DNA from: Thermococcus sp. JdFR-02
GTDB taxonomy: Archaea; Methanobacteriota_B; Thermococci; Thermococcales; Thermococcaceae
Direction of reading: 5' to 3'
DNA length: 64,000 nucleotides
NCBI GenBank assembly: GCA_002009975.1
Contig: MTLP01000032.1
Coordinates: 1 to 64,000, forward strand
A program made the position numbers and the translations under genes. Shown here piece after piece: positions 1-8,850 of this stretch (position 1 is its first letter; every line of letters begins with the position of its first letter). A model generated the notes under the pieces. The model did no database searches. It saw only the letters and a list, made by a program, of their open reading frames with translations, and was not told the origin of the DNA.

Positions 1-104
1 GAAGGGTTTCCGACCGCTTTAGCCTGCCGCTCCCAATTGCCCGAGGTTCTTGCCCCGAAGTAGGGGCTGGACATTTGACAGGCAGACCAACCTACGCACG
101 GTCC
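1..104 (-). ncRNA. Probable structured RNA, partial at left edge
   Basis: This stretch is far richer in G+C than the rest of the window and has no convincing reading frame. Read on the minus strand from about 104 it starts GGACCG and can pair with CGGUC near its far end. A second helix pairs GCCUG with CAGGC, and an inner hairpin is closed by GCCCC/GGGGC around 51-66. A TATA-like TTAATTAAAAGG (complement of about 121-133) lies roughly 25 bases upstream of position 104, where an archaeal promoter should be. In AT-rich hyperthermophiles G+C islands are classic markers of stable RNA genes. I could not match it to RNase P RNA, SRP RNA, 5S rRNA or tRNA. The gene continues beyond the window. The opposite strand cannot be excluded. 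Confidence 0.5.
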
Positions 105-120
105 AAAAATTCTTCAAAAA

Positions 121-133
121 CCTTTTAATTAAA
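121..133. promoter_or_regulatory. Shared TATA-like element between the left-edge RNA and the first plus-strand gene
   Basis: The near-palindromic CCTTTTAATTAAA lies 17-28 bases from position 104 on one side and about 30 bases before the ATG at 162 on the other. It could place TBP for transcription in either direction. This is inferred from position and base composition only. Confidence 0.35.
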
Positions 134-161
134 GCTGTTAACTTTTATTCGGTGGAGTTTT

Positions 162-1658
162 ATGAATATATTCACTCTTTTGCAAGAGCTACGAGAGAAA
201 GGACCTTTAACACCAGATGAAAGAGTCAAAAAATTTTTGAAAAAGTTACAATCACATAAAATTGGAGACTTCATTGAATTAGACGGCTTTTTATTATTAA
301 GCAAACCCCCAAATCCTCCCACTCATGGTGTTTATTATTTACTCTCTCCCCTTTCTCCTTCAGAGATTAAAGCATCAACTATAAAGACGTATGTGGTCTT
401 AAAATTTAAGGAAACAACTAAAATCGTTGGTAAGCTTGAAAGTGGCTCTTACGTAACAGTTTCTGGAATTTTAGAAGCTTATCCCTATGGAAACATGCGT
501 ATGATTATAGTTGATAAAATTGAAACTGAGAACTACCTCAAATACTGGACAGATTATAAAGAGTACTCCTTAAATAAGAGAGAAATTTCTGAAATGTTCT
601 CTAATACATTCTATTCAGATGCAGAGATAATAGATAGCTTAATTTACTCACTTTTCTCCTCTCCAAACATAGCAAATTTTGAATGGAATGGCAACTTCAT
701 TTTTGGGAGCTTAACCTTAGAACGAAGTGAAAAGGTCTTAAAATCTGTAATTGGAGCTTTCTCATATGTTTATCGTCTACTCCCAAAAGAATTTCGACTA
801 AGGGCTAAATGTGAAAAGTTCCCTTATATAGACGATGACATGGACATTGACTTTTTACTCACCTATCCAGAGAGCAGTTACAAAATATATGCTTCAACAA
901 GTAAAAGGTATTTAAATTCCGACATTCCCTTGCCCAAATGGACATTGAAACACTTCAAGAATAGAGATGCAATTTTCCTAATTCCAAAACCCTCAAAAAT
1001 TAGTCCAAAGGACTTTTTAGCATACTCATCAGAGACCCCTTGGATACTAAGAGAACCAATAGGTGTTGAGCAGAACAGGGAATTCGAACAATTATTTCCA
1101 AATCTGCTTGTTACAGTTTTAACATCTCAAATGAAGCTCGGAACTTTGCTTGAGCCTCCTCAAGAGTTTAGATACAGTTACATAAACTTCATTGAAAAAG
1201 CTCGTCAAGAACATGGCGAGATTATAGATGCTTTGCTTTCTAAAGGGATGCTCTTTGAGGTTAATAGACGCTATTTATTGACAGCAGACCTGTTCGGTGC
1301 AATGACAAGATTTGAAGGTAAAATGAAAAAATCCGCTATTAAAGAGTCTATTTGGTTGACAGAAGAAATTCTTGACAGATGGATAAATGAGCTAAGTGCT
1401 GAAGTCAAGTTAAAACTACTTAAGGAATATAGAGATTTCATGCCAAAAAGAGCAAGGAGAGCTGAGCAAGCATTAAAAATATTTGAAGATTTAGAGGCTA
1501 CATCACCAAAAGGAGAAGTATTGAAAGAAGAGTTTTATAATGCACTTGTAAAATTTGGCTTCTCAAGTAAGCAAAGCAGGGAGTTAATTGAAAGGCTGAA
1601 AGCTGAAGGCTTTCTATTAGAACCAAGGAAGGGAGTGCTAAAATTAATAAGGCTGTAA
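162..1658 (+). CDS. Uncharacterised protein with OB-fold-like N-terminus and MCM-like winged-helix C-terminus
   Basis: A 498-residue protein I cannot name. The ATG follows GGTGGAG at 151-157, a normal ribosome binding site. Residues about 30-125 are beta-rich with glycine/valine patterns suggestive of an OB-fold. The last 60 residues (GEVLKEEFYNALVKFGF ... GFLLEP) resemble the winged helix at the C-terminus of archaeal MCM helicases. The middle is mixed alpha/beta with no Walker A motif, so it is not an ATPase. It may bind single-stranded nucleic acid, which is inference. It heads a plus-strand run with the DUF2139, phosphatase and DUF366 genes, only a few bases from the next gene. Confidence 0.6.
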   Translation: MNIFTLLQELREKGPLTPDERVKKFLKKLQSHKIGDFIELDGFLLLSKPPNPPTHGVYYLLSPLSPSEIKASTIKTYVVLKFKETTKIVGKLESGSYVTVSGILEAYPYGNMRMIIVDKIETENYLKYWTDYKEYSLNKREISEMFSNTFYSDAEIIDSLIYSLFSSPNIANFEWNGNFIFGSLTLERSEKVLKSVIGAFSYVYRLLPKEFRLRAKCEKFPYIDDDMDIDFLLTYPESSYKIYASTSKRYLNSDIPLPKWTLKHFKNRDAIFLIPKPSKISPKDFLAYSSETPWILREPIGVEQNREFEQLFPNLLVTVLTSQMKLGTLLEPPQEFRYSYINFIEKARQEHGEIIDALLSKGMLFEVNRRYLLTADLFGAMTRFEGKMKKSAIKESIWLTEEILDRWINELSAEVKLKLLKEYRDFMPKRARRAEQALKIFEDLEATSPKGEVLKEEFYNALVKFGFSSKQSRELIERLKAEGFLLEPRKGVLKLIRL

Positions 1659-1681
1659 TGTAAATGAATTTTGGTGGTTAT

Positions 1682-3157
1682 ATGACAGTTTGGAGTAGAT
1701 TATATCGCTTTCCACCAAGATATGGTCCAGAATGGGGAAGTGGAGGGATCTTTGGGCTTAGATACCACAAAGACGTTTTATACTTCACAGTTGCCTTTGA
1801 GGGAGAAGCGCACTTTGTACGGGAAAACGATGAAAGAATCTACGAGTTCGAGCTTGTTGGTGAAAAACCAACTTCAGGCGGAGATACATATAATGCTGTT
1901 GATGTCGTTGATGAGTTCATATATTTTGGTGGTTGGGTTCATGCTCCAGCAATCTATAACGGCAAAGGCGAAAGCTCAACGATAAGCTTTGTTAACAAAT
2001 ATTCCCATATACACGAATATGATGTAGAAAACGATGAAATAAGGCTTGTTTGGAAAGATTCTATACATCATCTAACGGATTGGGCAGGTGAAGTTAGTGA
2101 CATAATCTATGATCCAGTTAATGACAGACTTTTAATTCCAAGAGAAGATGGGCATCAAAATCTGGGGATATATGCAATAGATAGAAAAACAGGAAAAGCT
2201 GAGCTTTTGAATCCTACGAGAAGCTTAAAAGGAACAATTTTGCATGACAATGCCTGTTTTGGAGTTGGACTTAACTTTGCCAATGGATTGGAGGGAATTC
2301 ACTGCTTGGATTTAGTGACTCAAAAATGGGAAAAGTTTCCTCTCGACAGCTCGATTGATGATAACTCTATCATGAGACCGATTTTAGGAGACATTGCAAG
2401 TGCGTACAACAGATTATTCGCCTTTGTTAGAGGAGGTCTCTTTGTTGGAAATCCTTTAAATGATGAAACAATGAAATTTGCGCGTCTATTTGAATTTTAC
2501 ACAGCGTATGGACCAATAAGAACAAATGCTTTATCAATTGGAGGAGGAGTTTTAATAGCCTACAACTCAATTCACGATGCATTCTACAAGCCAAGAACTG
2601 AGCAAGAGATAAAGCTTGCAAAATTCACAAACACAATAGTTGGTCCAAGTGTTCTGCTTTACATAACACCTCCAATGGCTAAAATTGTAGGAGCTTTTGG
2701 AGCTAGAATTACGAGCATAGAAAAAGTTGGAGGAAAGATTTTACTTGGAACTAACACAACCCCAAACACTGGGGCATTAGATGCGACCCCACATGATACA
2801 GGGAACAAAGATATCGTTGTCTTAGACGAGAAAATACTACAAGAGAAACCACCAGAAGTTAGCTTTTCCTTACCTTTAGCGTTCCCATCAATGGCAATGC
2901 AATTTGGCGCTGGAACTTTTGGAGGAATTCCTCTCGAAGGCTACAAAGAACCAAGATTAATAATCTATTCAAGTAAAGACAATGAGCTGACAATTTATGA
3001 GTATGACTTGAGTTTACCACTAATGCAAGCCTATCAAGATCGTCTTGATCTCAAGAAAGGAAGAAACGTTATCGATTTAAGCTCCTTTAGCGGAATTGTT
3101 TCCTTCAAACTTAAAGAACCAGAGTTCAACGGAAAAGCAAGAATCGAACTGAAGTGA
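1682..3157 (+). CDS. DUF2139 family protein, probable beta-propeller
   Basis: A protein of about 491 residues matching the archaeal DUF2139 family by overall pattern. It has repeated beta-hairpin blocks with aromatic and glycine-rich turns (for example GGDTYNAVDVVDEFIYFGGW) typical of a propeller. An upstream ATG exists at 1664, but GGTGG at 1673-1677 sits just before the ATG at 1682, so 1682 is the better start. There is no signal peptide, so it is likely cytoplasmic. The gap to the preceding gene is about 23 bases, suggesting co-transcription. Function is unknown. A role in ligand or sugar binding is only a guess from the fold. Confidence 0.75.
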   Translation: MTVWSRLYRFPPRYGPEWGSGGIFGLRYHKDVLYFTVAFEGEAHFVRENDERIYEFELVGEKPTSGGDTYNAVDVVDEFIYFGGWVHAPAIYNGKGESSTISFVNKYSHIHEYDVENDEIRLVWKDSIHHLTDWAGEVSDIIYDPVNDRLLIPREDGHQNLGIYAIDRKTGKAELLNPTRSLKGTILHDNACFGVGLNFANGLEGIHCLDLVTQKWEKFPLDSSIDDNSIMRPILGDIASAYNRLFAFVRGGLFVGNPLNDETMKFARLFEFYTAYGPIRTNALSIGGGVLIAYNSIHDAFYKPRTEQEIKLAKFTNTIVGPSVLLYITPPMAKIVGAFGARITSIEKVGGKILLGTNTTPNTGALDATPHDTGNKDIVVLDEKILQEKPPEVSFSLPLAFPSMAMQFGAGTFGGIPLEGYKEPRLIIYSSKDNELTIYEYDLSLPLMQAYQDRLDLKKGRNVIDLSSFSGIVSFKLKEPEFNGKARIELK

Positions 3158-3199
3158 TCTTTATAAGTTCCTCCTTTACAATTTCTTTAGGTGGTTTAA

Positions 3200-3673
3200 A
3201 TGAGGCTTTTAGTTCTCGATTTAGACGGAACTCTATGGAATCATGAAGATGCTTCCCAATTGGTTCCCCCTTATAAAGCTGAGGGAAATAAAGTTATTGA
3301 TGCTTATGAGAGAGAACTCGAGTTGTTTGAAGGGGTTAGAGAATTTTTAGAATGGGCAGAGAAAAAGTTCGTTCTTTCAATAGCGAGCTGGAATATGGAG
3401 GAAGTTGTAAAACCGATTTTAGAGATCTTAGATATCTGGAAGTACTTTAAGTTTCCAAAGATTGAGTATCATCCAAATAAAGCGAGTATGATTAAAAGAA
3501 CAGTTGAGCAACTTAGAAACATTGGTTATGAAATCGATGAAATAATTTACATTGATGATAGAACGCTCCATGTAGAAGAGGTAAAGAGAGAAATTCCAAA
3601 GATTAAATTCATCCATATGTGGGTTGATGTTAAAAGCTTTGAAGAATTAAAAAGAGTTTTGGAGGGTTTATGA
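3200..3673 (+). CDS. Magnesium-dependent phosphatase-1 family HAD hydrolase
   Basis: A 157-residue HAD phosphatase. Motif I is LVLDLDGTLWNH at residues 4-15, motif II is the serine in SIASWN, and motif III/IV is the IYIDDRTLH block. The short cap, total length and DGTLWNH signature match the MDP-1 family, which dephosphorylates small phosphates or protein tyrosines with Mg2+. GGTGG lies just upstream of the ATG. Its stop overlaps the start of the DUF366 gene (ATGATGG), implying translational coupling. The physiological substrate cannot be read from the sequence. Confidence 0.85.
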   Translation: MRLLVLDLDGTLWNHEDASQLVPPYKAEGNKVIDAYERELELFEGVREFLEWAEKKFVLSIASWNMEEVVKPILEILDIWKYFKFPKIEYHPNKASMIKRTVEQLRNIGYEIDEIIYIDDRTLHVEEVKREIPKIKFIHMWVDVKSFEELKRVLEGL

Positions 3674-4239
3674 TGGAACTTTTGATTGTTAAAGACAAAC
3701 GAATTGACTATGATGGGAGTGCAATAAAAAGCCATTGGGCTTACAGAAACTTTGGAATATTGGGAAACTCGATAGTTGTTTTTAGGGGAAGGTGTGATGT
3801 TAAAGTAGAAGAGATGATTGATATCGAAGATTTAAGAGCAAACAAAGAGATAAAAAGTGACGACATGGTTCATTATATTATTGAGATTTTTGACTTTCCC
3901 AGCGTTCTTCTCGCTTCAGCACTTCAAAAGCTCTTTATAGCCAAGCTTTGTGAAGTTTTAGGCAATTATGACATAAAAACATTTAGAAAAGGTGATGACA
4001 TTTACGTTAATAATAAAAAGCTCAGCATTTCGATTGCTACTGTCTCTCCAGTTAGCATGAAGATTCATATTGGAATTAATGTCGAAGCAAAAGGAATTCC
4101 AGTCGATGTAAATGCAGTTGGATTAAAAGAGATTGGAATTAAAAACATTGAAAAATTTATGGAAGAAAGCGGGAATGCACTAAAGGCGGAATTTGAGAAG
4201 GTAAAGAAAGATTCTTTAAAGGTTAGATGGACAGAGTAA
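3670..4239 (+). CDS. DUF366 family protein
   Basis: A 189-residue protein with the DUF366 pattern: N-terminal MELLIVKDKRIDYDGSAI, an acidic DDMVHYIIEIFD block near residue 60, and a C-terminal half repeating INVEAKGIPVDVNAVGLKEI-like strands. The start overlaps the stop of the preceding phosphatase gene. Either the ATG at 3670 or the one at 3673 could be used. Function is unknown. The conserved pairing with a phosphatase suggests a shared small-molecule role, which is inference. Confidence 0.8.
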   Translation: MMELLIVKDKRIDYDGSAIKSHWAYRNFGILGNSIVVFRGRCDVKVEEMIDIEDLRANKEIKSDDMVHYIIEIFDFPSVLLASALQKLFIAKLCEVLGNYDIKTFRKGDDIYVNNKKLSISIATVSPVSMKIHIGINVEAKGIPVDVNAVGLKEIGIKNIEKFMEESGNALKAEFEKVKKDSLKVRWTE

Positions 4240-4240
4240 A

Positions 4241-4257
4241 TCTTTTTACCTTTTTTT
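4241..4257 (+). terminator. Oligo-T terminator after the DUF366 gene
   Basis: TCTTTTTACCTTTTTTT directly follows the TAA of the DUF366 gene. Runs of T without a strong hairpin are the usual intrinsic termination signal for archaeal RNA polymerase. Termination may be partial, because another plus-strand gene begins 24 bases later. Confidence 0.5.
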
Positions 4258-4280
4258 GATAAATTGTTTCTGGTGATAAT

Positions 4281-4457
4281 ATGCAAAGGCAAACTTTAAA
4301 ATGTCCTCTCTGTGGAGGGAGTGACTTTCAAGTCGAAGAAGGCAAGTTAGATAGCAAATGGGGTTTTACTGCACACAAAGTTAAGATAGTGATTTGTAGA
4401 AATTGTGGATATGTTATGATGTTTTACAAGGGAAGGACAATCTGGGACTTCGATTAA
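4281..4457 (+). CDS. Small zinc-ribbon protein
   Basis: A 58-residue protein with two CxxC knuckles, CPLCGG near residue 9 and CRNCGY near residue 40. This is the classic zinc-ribbon layout, ending in an aromatic strand (MMFYKGRTIWDFD). The start follows GGTGATAAT, a good ribosome binding site. Similar tiny ribbon proteins are widespread in Thermococcales with no assigned role. They could bind nucleic acid or a protein partner. It converges on the minus-strand gene ending at 4466, leaving only eight bases between stops. Confidence 0.75.
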   Translation: MQRQTLKCPLCGGSDFQVEEGKLDSKWGFTAHKVKIVICRNCGYVMMFYKGRTIWDFD

Positions 4458-4465
4458 AAAGAGAT

Positions 4466-5368
4466 CTAAGAACTAAAAACATTCCTGACACTCAAGAGAG
4501 CTGAATAAAAGTCATCTACTCTTACAACTATTTCCTGCTTTTCAATATTGCTTAAAGTTCCCCTTGACTTTCCAACAAGTTCACCATAAAGCCCGTTTAT
4601 CTTGATTTTAGGCGAGTCTGAAGTAAGCTTTAGGAATATTCTGCTTGGTTTCCCATTTTTCCAAGTTAAACCAATCCTAAGCCCTGCTTTTGTCTTTTTC
4701 TCTTTTCTTAGTCCAAGCTTTAAAAATCTCAAAATATCCTCTTTGATGCCATTTTCTTTAGCTTTCTGCCTAAAATACTCCTTTGCCAGCTTCAAAGAAC
4801 CAAGATTTAAATTATAACTCAAAACTGGAATTCCCAAGTCTCTATAAAATCTCCCTTTATACGCATAGATGGCAATTTCTTTCCCATTTTTCTTGTTCTC
4901 AGCTGCTATAGGTAACTCTAAGGATTTTTCGATGAATTTCTCAAGTTTTCTAGTCAAATCCTCAAAATGCTCAAAGTTTAGATAAAAGGTTACCCAGCTT
5001 CTCCAGAGTCGTGGAGGAACCGATGTAAAGATCAATCTCTCTAGATGATAAGTGGGAAGTGCAAATGCCAAGCTTAAATATTTGTCATTATAGACGCTCA
5101 TGTTCAAAAATGCTTCCTCCTTAGGTAAAATGCAGAAATCACCATCTTCTTCAAATTTATTAGCCAGTAATAATCTTTTCTTTTGAATTTTCATCTCTCT
5201 GTTGAAAGCACAGACAACAGGTATCGGAGTCTCTATTTTGCTTTCTTTGTCATAAGGAACTCTAAAACCTGCTTTCAAAAGCTCTTCTTGGATTTCTAAC
5301 GAAGCTGGAAAGAATATCTGAAGACTTTCTAATGGATAGCTTCCCAAAGTTTTTATATTTCCCTCCAT
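4466..5368 (-). CDS. Uncharacterised protein, Thermococcales type
   Basis: A 300-residue protein I do not recognise. An upstream GTG at 5383 exists, but the ATG at 5368 is preceded by GGAAGTGATAG, so the shorter form is preferred. It is mixed alpha/beta and lysine-rich, with no membrane segments, no P-loop and no zinc pairs. The C-terminal quarter is beta-rich (IGLTWKNGKPSRIFLKLT and following). It stands alone on the minus strand between the zinc-ribbon gene and lysS, so context gives no hint of function. Confidence 0.6.
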   Translation of the reverse strand: MEGNIKTLGSYPLESLQIFFPASLEIQEELLKAGFRVPYDKESKIETPIPVVCAFNREMKIQKKRLLLANKFEEDGDFCILPKEEAFLNMSVYNDKYLSLAFALPTYHLERLIFTSVPPRLWRSWVTFYLNFEHFEDLTRKLEKFIEKSLELPIAAENKKNGKEIAIYAYKGRFYRDLGIPVLSYNLNLGSLKLAKEYFRQKAKENGIKEDILRFLKLGLRKEKKTKAGLRIGLTWKNGKPSRIFLKLTSDSPKIKINGLYGELVGKSRGTLSNIEKQEIVVRVDDFYSALLSVRNVFSS

Positions 5369-5459
5369 ACTATCACTTCCCACTACTTACCATTGTTTAA
5401 ATTACAACTCAATAAGGTTAGATAATAAAAACTTTATAAAGTTTTCGATGAAAGTTCCC

Positions 5460-5471
5460 AAAGCTTAAAAA
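5460..5471 (+). promoter_or_regulatory. Likely TATA element for lysS
   Basis: AAGCTTAAAAAC lies about 45 bases before the lysS ATG, preceded by purine-rich bases that could serve as the BRE. A start of transcription near 5495 would give a short leader containing GGTGG. Confidence 0.4.
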
Positions 5472-5513
5472 CACTTTTGCTAATTTATTCTCAGCAAAGA
5501 AAAGGTGGTTAAA

Positions 5514-7091
5514 ATGCACTGGGCTGATTATGTTGCTGAAAAAATAATTAAAGAAAGAGGGGATAAAGAGGAATATGTTGTTGAAAGCGGTATTAGTCCG
5601 AGTGGATATGTGCATATAGGCAATTTTAGAGAGCTTTTCACAGCTTATATTGTTGGAAAAGCTTTGAGAGATAAAGGAAAGAAAGTCAGGCATATCCATA
5701 TGTGGGATGATTACGATTATTTTAGAAAGGTTCCCAAGAATATTCCAAAAGAGTGGGCTCAATATTTAAAAATCCCCCTTAGCGAAGTTCCTGATCCTTG
5801 GGGATGTCATAAAAGTTATGGGCACCACTTTATGGATCTTTTTGAAGAGGAAGTCGCTAAATTAGGCATTGAAGTTGAGTTTTTACACGCGGCAGAGCTC
5901 TATAAAAGTGGAGAATATGCCAATGAAGTAAGACTTGCTTTAGAAAGAAGGAATAAGATAATAGAGGTGTTGAACAAATACCGCGACATAGCAAAGCAAC
6001 CGCACTTAGAAGAAAGCTGGCAGCCAGTCCAAATCTATTGTCCAAAGTGCAGAAAAGAGGCAGAGTTCGTAGAATGGGATGGAGAATGGAGGATTAAATA
6101 TAAATGCCAAAATTGTGGAAGTGAAGATTGGACAGATATTAGAGATGGCAACGTTAAGCTTAGATGGAGAGTAGATTGGCCCATGCGTTGGGCACACTTT
6201 AATGTAGATTTTGAACCAGCTGGAAAAGATCACATGGCAGCTGGTAGCTCATGGGATACCGGGCAAGATATAATAAAAGAAGTCTTTGAAAAAGAGGGAC
6301 CAATCGGCTTAATGTATGAATTTGTTGGGATTAAAGGGCAAAAAGGAAAGATGAGCGGTTCAAAGGGCAACGTTATTTTACTGAGCGATCTCTATGAAGT
6401 TTTAGAGCCAGGGGTCATTCGCTTTATTTATGCAAAGCACAGAGCAAACAAAGAAATTAAAATAGACCTTGGTTTAGATTTACTCAACATCTATGACGAG
6501 TTTGATAAGGTTGAACGCATCTACTTTGGTGTTGAAAAGGTAAAGAATGAAGAGGAAGAACAAGAGCTTAAGAGAACTTATGAATTATCAATGCCAAAAG
6601 TTCCTGAAAAATTACCAGCTCAAGCACCATTTAGATTTTTAGCTGTATTAGTTCAAATGCCCCACATAGATGACGAAAAAATAATTGAGATTCTGCAAAG
6701 GCAAGGACATGTCCCAAAGGAGATTGATGAAAAAGATACTGCCAGAATTAAACTCAGAATCCAATTAGCCAAGAACTGGGTTAAAAAATATGCACCAGAG
6801 CAGGTTAAGTTTGCTATTCAAAAAGAGCTCCCCAAAATTGAGATTAGCGAACAAATAAAGGAAGCTTTGAGGGAATTGGCAGACTATATTGAAAGCAAAG
6901 AAGATATAGACGTCAATGAACTCAACTTCAACATCTATGAAGTTGCAAAGAAAAGAGGAATTCCAAGCAAAGAGTATTTCAAAATACTCTACAAGCTCTT
7001 CATTGGAAAAGAGAGGGGACCAAGAATGGCTGGATTTTTAGCTTCGCTTGATAAAGAGTTCGTTGTTAAAAGGCTTAGATTAGAGAGTTAG
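5514..7091 (+). CDS. lysS: Lysyl-tRNA synthetase, class I
   Basis: A 525-residue class I aminoacyl-tRNA synthetase that charges tRNA-Lys with lysine using ATP. The HIGH-type signature appears as HIGN at residues 34-37 after SGISPSGYV, and the KMSKS-type loop as KMSGSKGN. A zinc-binding insertion carries CPKC and CQNC. The C-terminal third is the helical anticodon-binding cage. Class I LysRS is typical of euryarchaea, in contrast to the class II enzyme of most other organisms. A GTG at 5505 is possible, but it lies inside the GGTGG ribosome binding site, so the ATG at 5514 is chosen. A T-rich terminator follows. Confidence 0.96.
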   Translation: MHWADYVAEKIIKERGDKEEYVVESGISPSGYVHIGNFRELFTAYIVGKALRDKGKKVRHIHMWDDYDYFRKVPKNIPKEWAQYLKIPLSEVPDPWGCHKSYGHHFMDLFEEEVAKLGIEVEFLHAAELYKSGEYANEVRLALERRNKIIEVLNKYRDIAKQPHLEESWQPVQIYCPKCRKEAEFVEWDGEWRIKYKCQNCGSEDWTDIRDGNVKLRWRVDWPMRWAHFNVDFEPAGKDHMAAGSSWDTGQDIIKEVFEKEGPIGLMYEFVGIKGQKGKMSGSKGNVILLSDLYEVLEPGVIRFIYAKHRANKEIKIDLGLDLLNIYDEFDKVERIYFGVEKVKNEEEEQELKRTYELSMPKVPEKLPAQAPFRFLAVLVQMPHIDDEKIIEILQRQGHVPKEIDEKDTARIKLRIQLAKNWVKKYAPEQVKFAIQKELPKIEISEQIKEALRELADYIESKEDIDVNELNFNIYEVAKKRGIPSKEYFKILYKLFIGKERGPRMAGFLASLDKEFVVKRLRLES

Positions 7092-7103
7092 TTTTTCTTT
7101 TTT
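7092..7103 (+). terminator. Oligo-T terminator after lysS
   Basis: TTTTTCTTTTTT follows the lysS stop codon immediately, the standard archaeal intrinsic terminator form. The next gene has its own upstream A/T-rich promoter region. Confidence 0.55.
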
Positions 7104-7153
7104 CATCAACCTTTAAAAATGTCAAAGAGAATTATTTTTTGGTGGTGAAAACT

Positions 7154-7738
7154 ATGGAGTTCAATCTAATCATCACTGGCGTCGGTGGTCAAGGTGGATT
7201 AACCCTCTCAAGAATTATAGGAAATGCTGCGATGAAAGAGGGCTACAATGTTAGAATTGGAGAAACCCTTGGAATGAGCCAGAGATATGGGAGTGTTCTA
7301 TCTTATCTCCGTTTTGGTAATGAAGTTTATTCACCACTTATAGAAGAAGGCGAAGCTGACTTAATGCTCGCATTAGAACCTGCTGAAGCTTTAAGAAATG
7401 CACGCTTTTTGAGCAGTAAAAGCTATGTGATCGCAAACGCTTATCCAATTCACACAGCAACAACATTAGTTGGCAAAGAGAAGTATCCAGATTTAGAAGA
7501 AATTAAAAACGCTCTCTCCAAAATATGCCCAACAGATATGCTGAACTTCTATGAAGTAGCTGAAAAGATTAACCCAAGGACTTTAGGTGTTTTAATGCTC
7601 GGCTATGCTTACGGTAAAGGATTGATACCATTAAAAAAGGAATCAGTTGAAAAAGGGATTAAAGAAACTTTAAAGCCAAAATTGTGGGATATAAATCTGG
7701 AGGCATTTGAGGAGGGAATAAAGTTAGCAAAAATATAA
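7154..7738 (+). CDS. iorB: Indolepyruvate ferredoxin oxidoreductase beta subunit-like protein
   Basis: A 194-residue gamma-domain protein of the 2-oxoacid:ferredoxin oxidoreductase superfamily. The signature GVGGQGGLTLSRIIGNAA lies at residues 8-25, followed by the conserved GETLGMSQRYGSV block. IorB pairs with the TPP-binding IorA subunit to oxidise aryl-pyruvates to aryl-acetyl-CoA during aromatic amino acid breakdown. GGTGGTG sits 8-14 bases before the ATG at 7154, which rules out the upstream TTG. No iorA lies within the window, so the partner must be elsewhere or this is a stand-alone paralog. Confidence 0.8.
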   Translation: MEFNLIITGVGGQGGLTLSRIIGNAAMKEGYNVRIGETLGMSQRYGSVLSYLRFGNEVYSPLIEEGEADLMLALEPAEALRNARFLSSKSYVIANAYPIHTATTLVGKEKYPDLEEIKNALSKICPTDMLNFYEVAEKINPRTLGVLMLGYAYGKGLIPLKKESVEKGIKETLKPKLWDINLEAFEEGIKLAKI

Positions 7739-7766
7739 AATTTTTAATCTCTCCTTTGATTGCACA

Positions 7767-7780
7767 AACTTTATATTCTC
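7767..7780 (+). promoter_or_regulatory. Likely TATA element for the PhoU-like regulator gene
   Basis: AACTTTATATTCTC lies about 45 bases before the chosen ATG at 7823, giving a predicted transcription start near 7800 and a short leader with GGTGAT. Confidence 0.4.
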
Positions 7781-7822
7781 TTTGGAATATCTATAAATGT
7801 CTATATAGTCATGGTGATGTCT

Positions 7823-8737
7823 ATGGAGTTTAGGAAAATTCAATTTACCGGACGAAGCTCATACATAATTTCACTTCCAAAAAAGTGGATAGTTGAAAAT
7901 AACTTGAAGCAGGGAGACGTAGTGCCACTACTATTGAACCCTAATGGCTCAATAACAATCTTCCCAAAGAAACCTAAAGAGATAAGTGAAAGAAAGGAGT
8001 TGACAATAACAAGAGAAGTTTCTCCTGATATGGCAGTTAGATTGGTTATATCAGCATATATACAAGGGTACGACATTTTAGAGATACACTTTAAAGATGA
8101 GCTTCCCCAATACAAAGTAAAGATAAGGAAAGTAATTCAAAGCCTGCCAGGAATGGAGATTATACTAGATCAGCCAACGAGAATAGTTGCAAAGAGCCTT
8201 CTAGCGGATGAAGAAATAGACTTGTGGGAAATTCTCGAGAGAATTAATTCTATAGTAATCTCAATGCTCGAAGACTTAGAGCTAGTAAGACAAGTCGAAG
8301 ACAAAGCGTTAATAAAGGACATCTATGACCTTGAGAATGAGCTCGACAGATTTTATTTCCTAACAATAAGAGCAGTGAGTAAAATACTTTCCAATCCTTC
8401 TCTGGTCAGTGAAAGCGAGATCATAAAAAAGGATTTTGATTTAATGGGGACTCTCTTTATAGTACGCAATATAGAAAGGATCGGGGATCACCTTGTAAGG
8501 ATAGCAGAGAACTTTGACAACAAAATTGATACAAGATACATAAAGGAAATGTTTTCTGAGATAATAAAACAAATAACTACAAAAGACCTTAAGAAGATAG
8601 ACAAAATAATGCTGGAATTGTCTAAAAAAGCAAAACAAATAGATTATAGGGAGTCTCCAGCAATGGATAGCTATAGAAGAATCTTGGAGTATCTCGAGAA
8701 TATTGGCGAGACAATAATAAACATGGCTTTGAGTTAG
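7823..8737 (+). CDS. AbrB-PhoU family phosphate uptake regulator
   Basis: A 304-residue protein with an N-terminal SpoVT/AbrB-like swapped-hairpin domain (FRKIQFTGRSSYIISLPKKW, residues 3-22) followed by a helical PhoU domain. The PhoU part has the usual pattern, with IYDLENELDRFYFLTIRAV in the middle and the metal-binding style NIERIGDHLVRIAEN nearer the C-terminus. PhoU proteins tune phosphate ABC transport, and the AbrB fusion suggests direct DNA binding in archaea. No pst genes are nearby. In-frame starts exist upstream, but GGTGAT at 7813-7818 places translation at 7823. Confidence 0.85.
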   Translation: MEFRKIQFTGRSSYIISLPKKWIVENNLKQGDVVPLLLNPNGSITIFPKKPKEISERKELTITREVSPDMAVRLVISAYIQGYDILEIHFKDELPQYKVKIRKVIQSLPGMEIILDQPTRIVAKSLLADEEIDLWEILERINSIVISMLEDLELVRQVEDKALIKDIYDLENELDRFYFLTIRAVSKILSNPSLVSESEIIKKDFDLMGTLFIVRNIERIGDHLVRIAENFDNKIDTRYIKEMFSEIIKQITTKDLKKIDKIMLELSKKAKQIDYRESPAMDSYRRILEYLENIGETIINMALS

Positions 8738-8850
8738 AGGTCTGAATCAAGAAAAGATCAAATAAAGAGAGAAAGTACTTATAAAACATCTCTCTTCTCG
8801 CTTCCACAATATTTTTAACCTTTTGCATTCATTAAATAGTGGTGATCCCG

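Noticed and set aside
1-104. RNase P RNA, SRP RNA or 5S rRNA
   Set aside because: None of the conserved cores of these RNAs that I know could be located in the visible part on either strand.
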